Source: Chloroflexota bacterium (GTDB lineage Bacteria > Chloroflexota > Chloroflexia > Thermomicrobiales > UBA6265). Taken from it: a stretch of 5,959 bases of DNA. Shown piece by piece: positions 5,954-5,959 of this stretch; positions within the stretch are counted from its first letter, which is position 1; each line of letters begins with the position of its first letter. The stretch covers positions 1 to 5,959 of the forward strand of contig JAEVYR010000200.1 of assembly GCA_023392645.1 (NCBI GenBank), in the 5' to 3' direction. Made by a program: the position numbers and the translations under genes. Under the pieces are notes generated by a model. The model was not told the DNA's origin, did no database searches, and saw only the letters and a list, made by a program, of their open reading frames with translations.

Positions 5954-5959
5954 CCGGCG

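Overview
The window is a GC-rich bacterial stretch, estimated by eye at about two thirds G+C. It is almost fully coding, with strong G/C preference at third codon positions. Gene style and the solute-binding protein type suggest a Chloroflexota (Thermomicrobia/Sphaerobacter-like) or actinobacterial chromosome. That placement is an inference from composition and family resemblance; no rRNA or taxonomic marker is present.

Layout: the left quarter (3-1511, + strand) is the 3' part of a family-1 extracellular solute-binding protein gene whose signal peptide lies outside the window. The rest is one co-oriented minus-strand cluster, read right to left: a class III aminotransferase related to glutamate-1-semialdehyde aminomutase (5830-4526), an IclR-family regulator (4514-3714), an M81/MlrC-like metallopeptidase (3702-2215) and a GNAT acetyltransferase (2157-1645). 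The first two junctions each have an 11-nt gap holding the next gene's ribosome binding site. The last gap is 57 nt. This looks like a single transcription unit. It converges on the solute-binding protein gene, and the 133-nt gap between them holds a long imperfect hairpin.

Control: the segment 5831-5925 upstream of the aminotransferase carries a candidate promoter with a perfect TTGACA -35 box. A set of GTATC half-sites lies at its -10 box and in the early transcribed leader: three in direct orientation plus one that completes a perfect 7-3-7 palindrome. A repressor binding there, possibly the IclR protein encoded in the same operon, is the simplest reading. A perfect 13-bp inverted repeat at the right edge looks like the end of the neighbouring transcription unit.

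Working model (inference): the cluster is an inducible catabolic operon for a nitrogen-containing small molecule, perhaps a peptide or an amino acid with an unusual amino position. The metallopeptidase would hydrolyse it and the PLP enzyme would move or remove an amino group. All four families are known; any novelty lies in their combination and in the operator. I found no CRISPR array, transposon, tRNA, rRNA or phage gene.
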